Source of the DNA: Candidatus Hodarchaeota archaeon
GTDB lineage: Archaea; Asgardarchaeota; Heimdallarchaeia; Hodarchaeales; Hodarchaeaceae
Reading direction: 5' to 3'
NCBI GenBank assembly: GCA_016839665.1
Contig: JAEOTU010000021.1
Location: 1 to 24,289, forward strand
DNA: 24,289 nucleotides
The notes below the pieces were generated by a model that made no database searches, was not told the origin of the DNA, and saw only the letters and a program-made list of their open reading frames with translations. The position numbers and the translations under genes were made by a program. Below, one piece after another: positions 24,046 to 24,289 of the stretch. Each line of letters begins with the position of its first letter. Position 1 is the first letter of the stretch.

Positions 24046-24289
24046 ATGGCAGTACTTATAGGTATCGTTGGAAAGCCATCATCAGGCAAGACAACTTTTC
24101 TCAATGCTCTTTGCGGCACTTCAGCTAAAACTGCTGATTATCCATTTACCACAATTAATCCTAACCAAGGTGTAGGATATGTTACTACTCCATGCGTTTG
24201 TCAAGAATTAGGGGTGACCTGTAATCCCCGTAATTCTGAGTGTGTTGATAAGGTACGAAAAATTCCAATAAAAATTATTGATGTTGCTG
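24046..24289 (+). CDS. YchF/OLA1-like Obg-family GTPase, 5' part (runs off window)
   Basis: The first 81 codons of a P-loop GTPase of the archaeal YchF/OLA1-related Obg group. The P-loop is GKPSSGKTT (9-17), switch I region DYPFTTINPNQG (31-42), then two cysteine-containing segments CVCQELGVTCNPRNSEC (50-66) that mark the archaeal/eukaryotic branch rather than bacterial YchF. The last visible residues, IIDVA, begin the G3 motif (DVAG). The start is clear: ATG 24046 with AAAGGAG at 24031-24037, spacing 8. The 162-base gap to the divergent TPR gene has a TATA-like TTTAAA at 23947-23952. The gene is cut by the window edge, so the TGS and C-terminal domains cannot be checked. Confidence 0.92.
   Translation, partial: MAVLIGIVGKPSSGKTTFLNALCGTSAKTADYPFTTINPNQGVGYVTTPCVCQELGVTCNPRNSECVDKVRKIPIKIIDVA

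Overview
The window reads as a chromosomal piece of an archaeon. It carries a PolD large-subunit (DP2) family gene, the archaeal GatD/GatE tRNA amidotransferase pair, archaeal-type pilins with class III signal peptides, FlaJ/TadC-type membrane proteins split over two genes, an archaeal GlmU-like bifunctional nucleotidyltransferase, and an archaeal YchF/OLA1-type GTPase. Composition is AT-rich, genes are tightly packed, Shine-Dalgarno (SD) motifs are recognisable, and several genes appear to start with TTG. Presence of the PolD family argues against Crenarchaeota. An Asgard or deep euryarchaeal origin is my guess from overall flavour; nothing here proves it. No tRNA, rRNA, CRISPR array, insertion sequence or phage gene was seen.

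Region 1 (1-7893, plus strand) is a type IV pilus-like operon: two pilin-like proteins, a FlaI/GspE/TadA-type secretion ATPase, two FlaJ/TadB/TadC-type platform proteins, a small coiled-coil protein, and three more pilin-like proteins that share an R-G-Q class III cleavage signature. No prepilin peptidase gene lies in the window.

Region 2 (7900-11229) follows only 6 bases after the last pilin. It encodes a complete-looking homologue of the PolD catalytic subunit DP2. The zinc fingers and much of the fold are retained, but the active-site motifs are eroded: NCDGDED has become NCNGDID, and the GPIRSAGGT, MGRPEKAKERK, APHTS and FTHDT motifs are also lost. It is probably a catalytically dead DP2 paralogue sitting in a pilus operon, and is the most interesting object in the window.

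Region 3 (11419-15532) has a CBS-pair/zinc-ribbon protein whose 3' end overlaps convergently with an NFACT-family (RqcH/NEMF) ribosome quality-control protein, then a small membrane protein with a C-terminal zinc ribbon behind a TATA box and palindrome, and a convergent coiled-coil protein.

Region 4 (15729-19028, minus strand) is gatE-gatD, encoding the archaeal Glu-tRNA(Gln) amidotransferase. The two genes lie in the same frame, separated by one TAA, and gatD homology extends upstream of any ordinary start codon.

Region 5 (19340-22102, plus strand) is a two-gene unit: a sugar-1-phosphate nucleotidylyltransferase with a left-handed beta-helix domain, and a B12-binding-type radical SAM protein. 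A large TPR protein on the minus strand (22147-23883) and the start of a divergent YchF/OLA1-like GTPase (24046 to the window edge) close the window.
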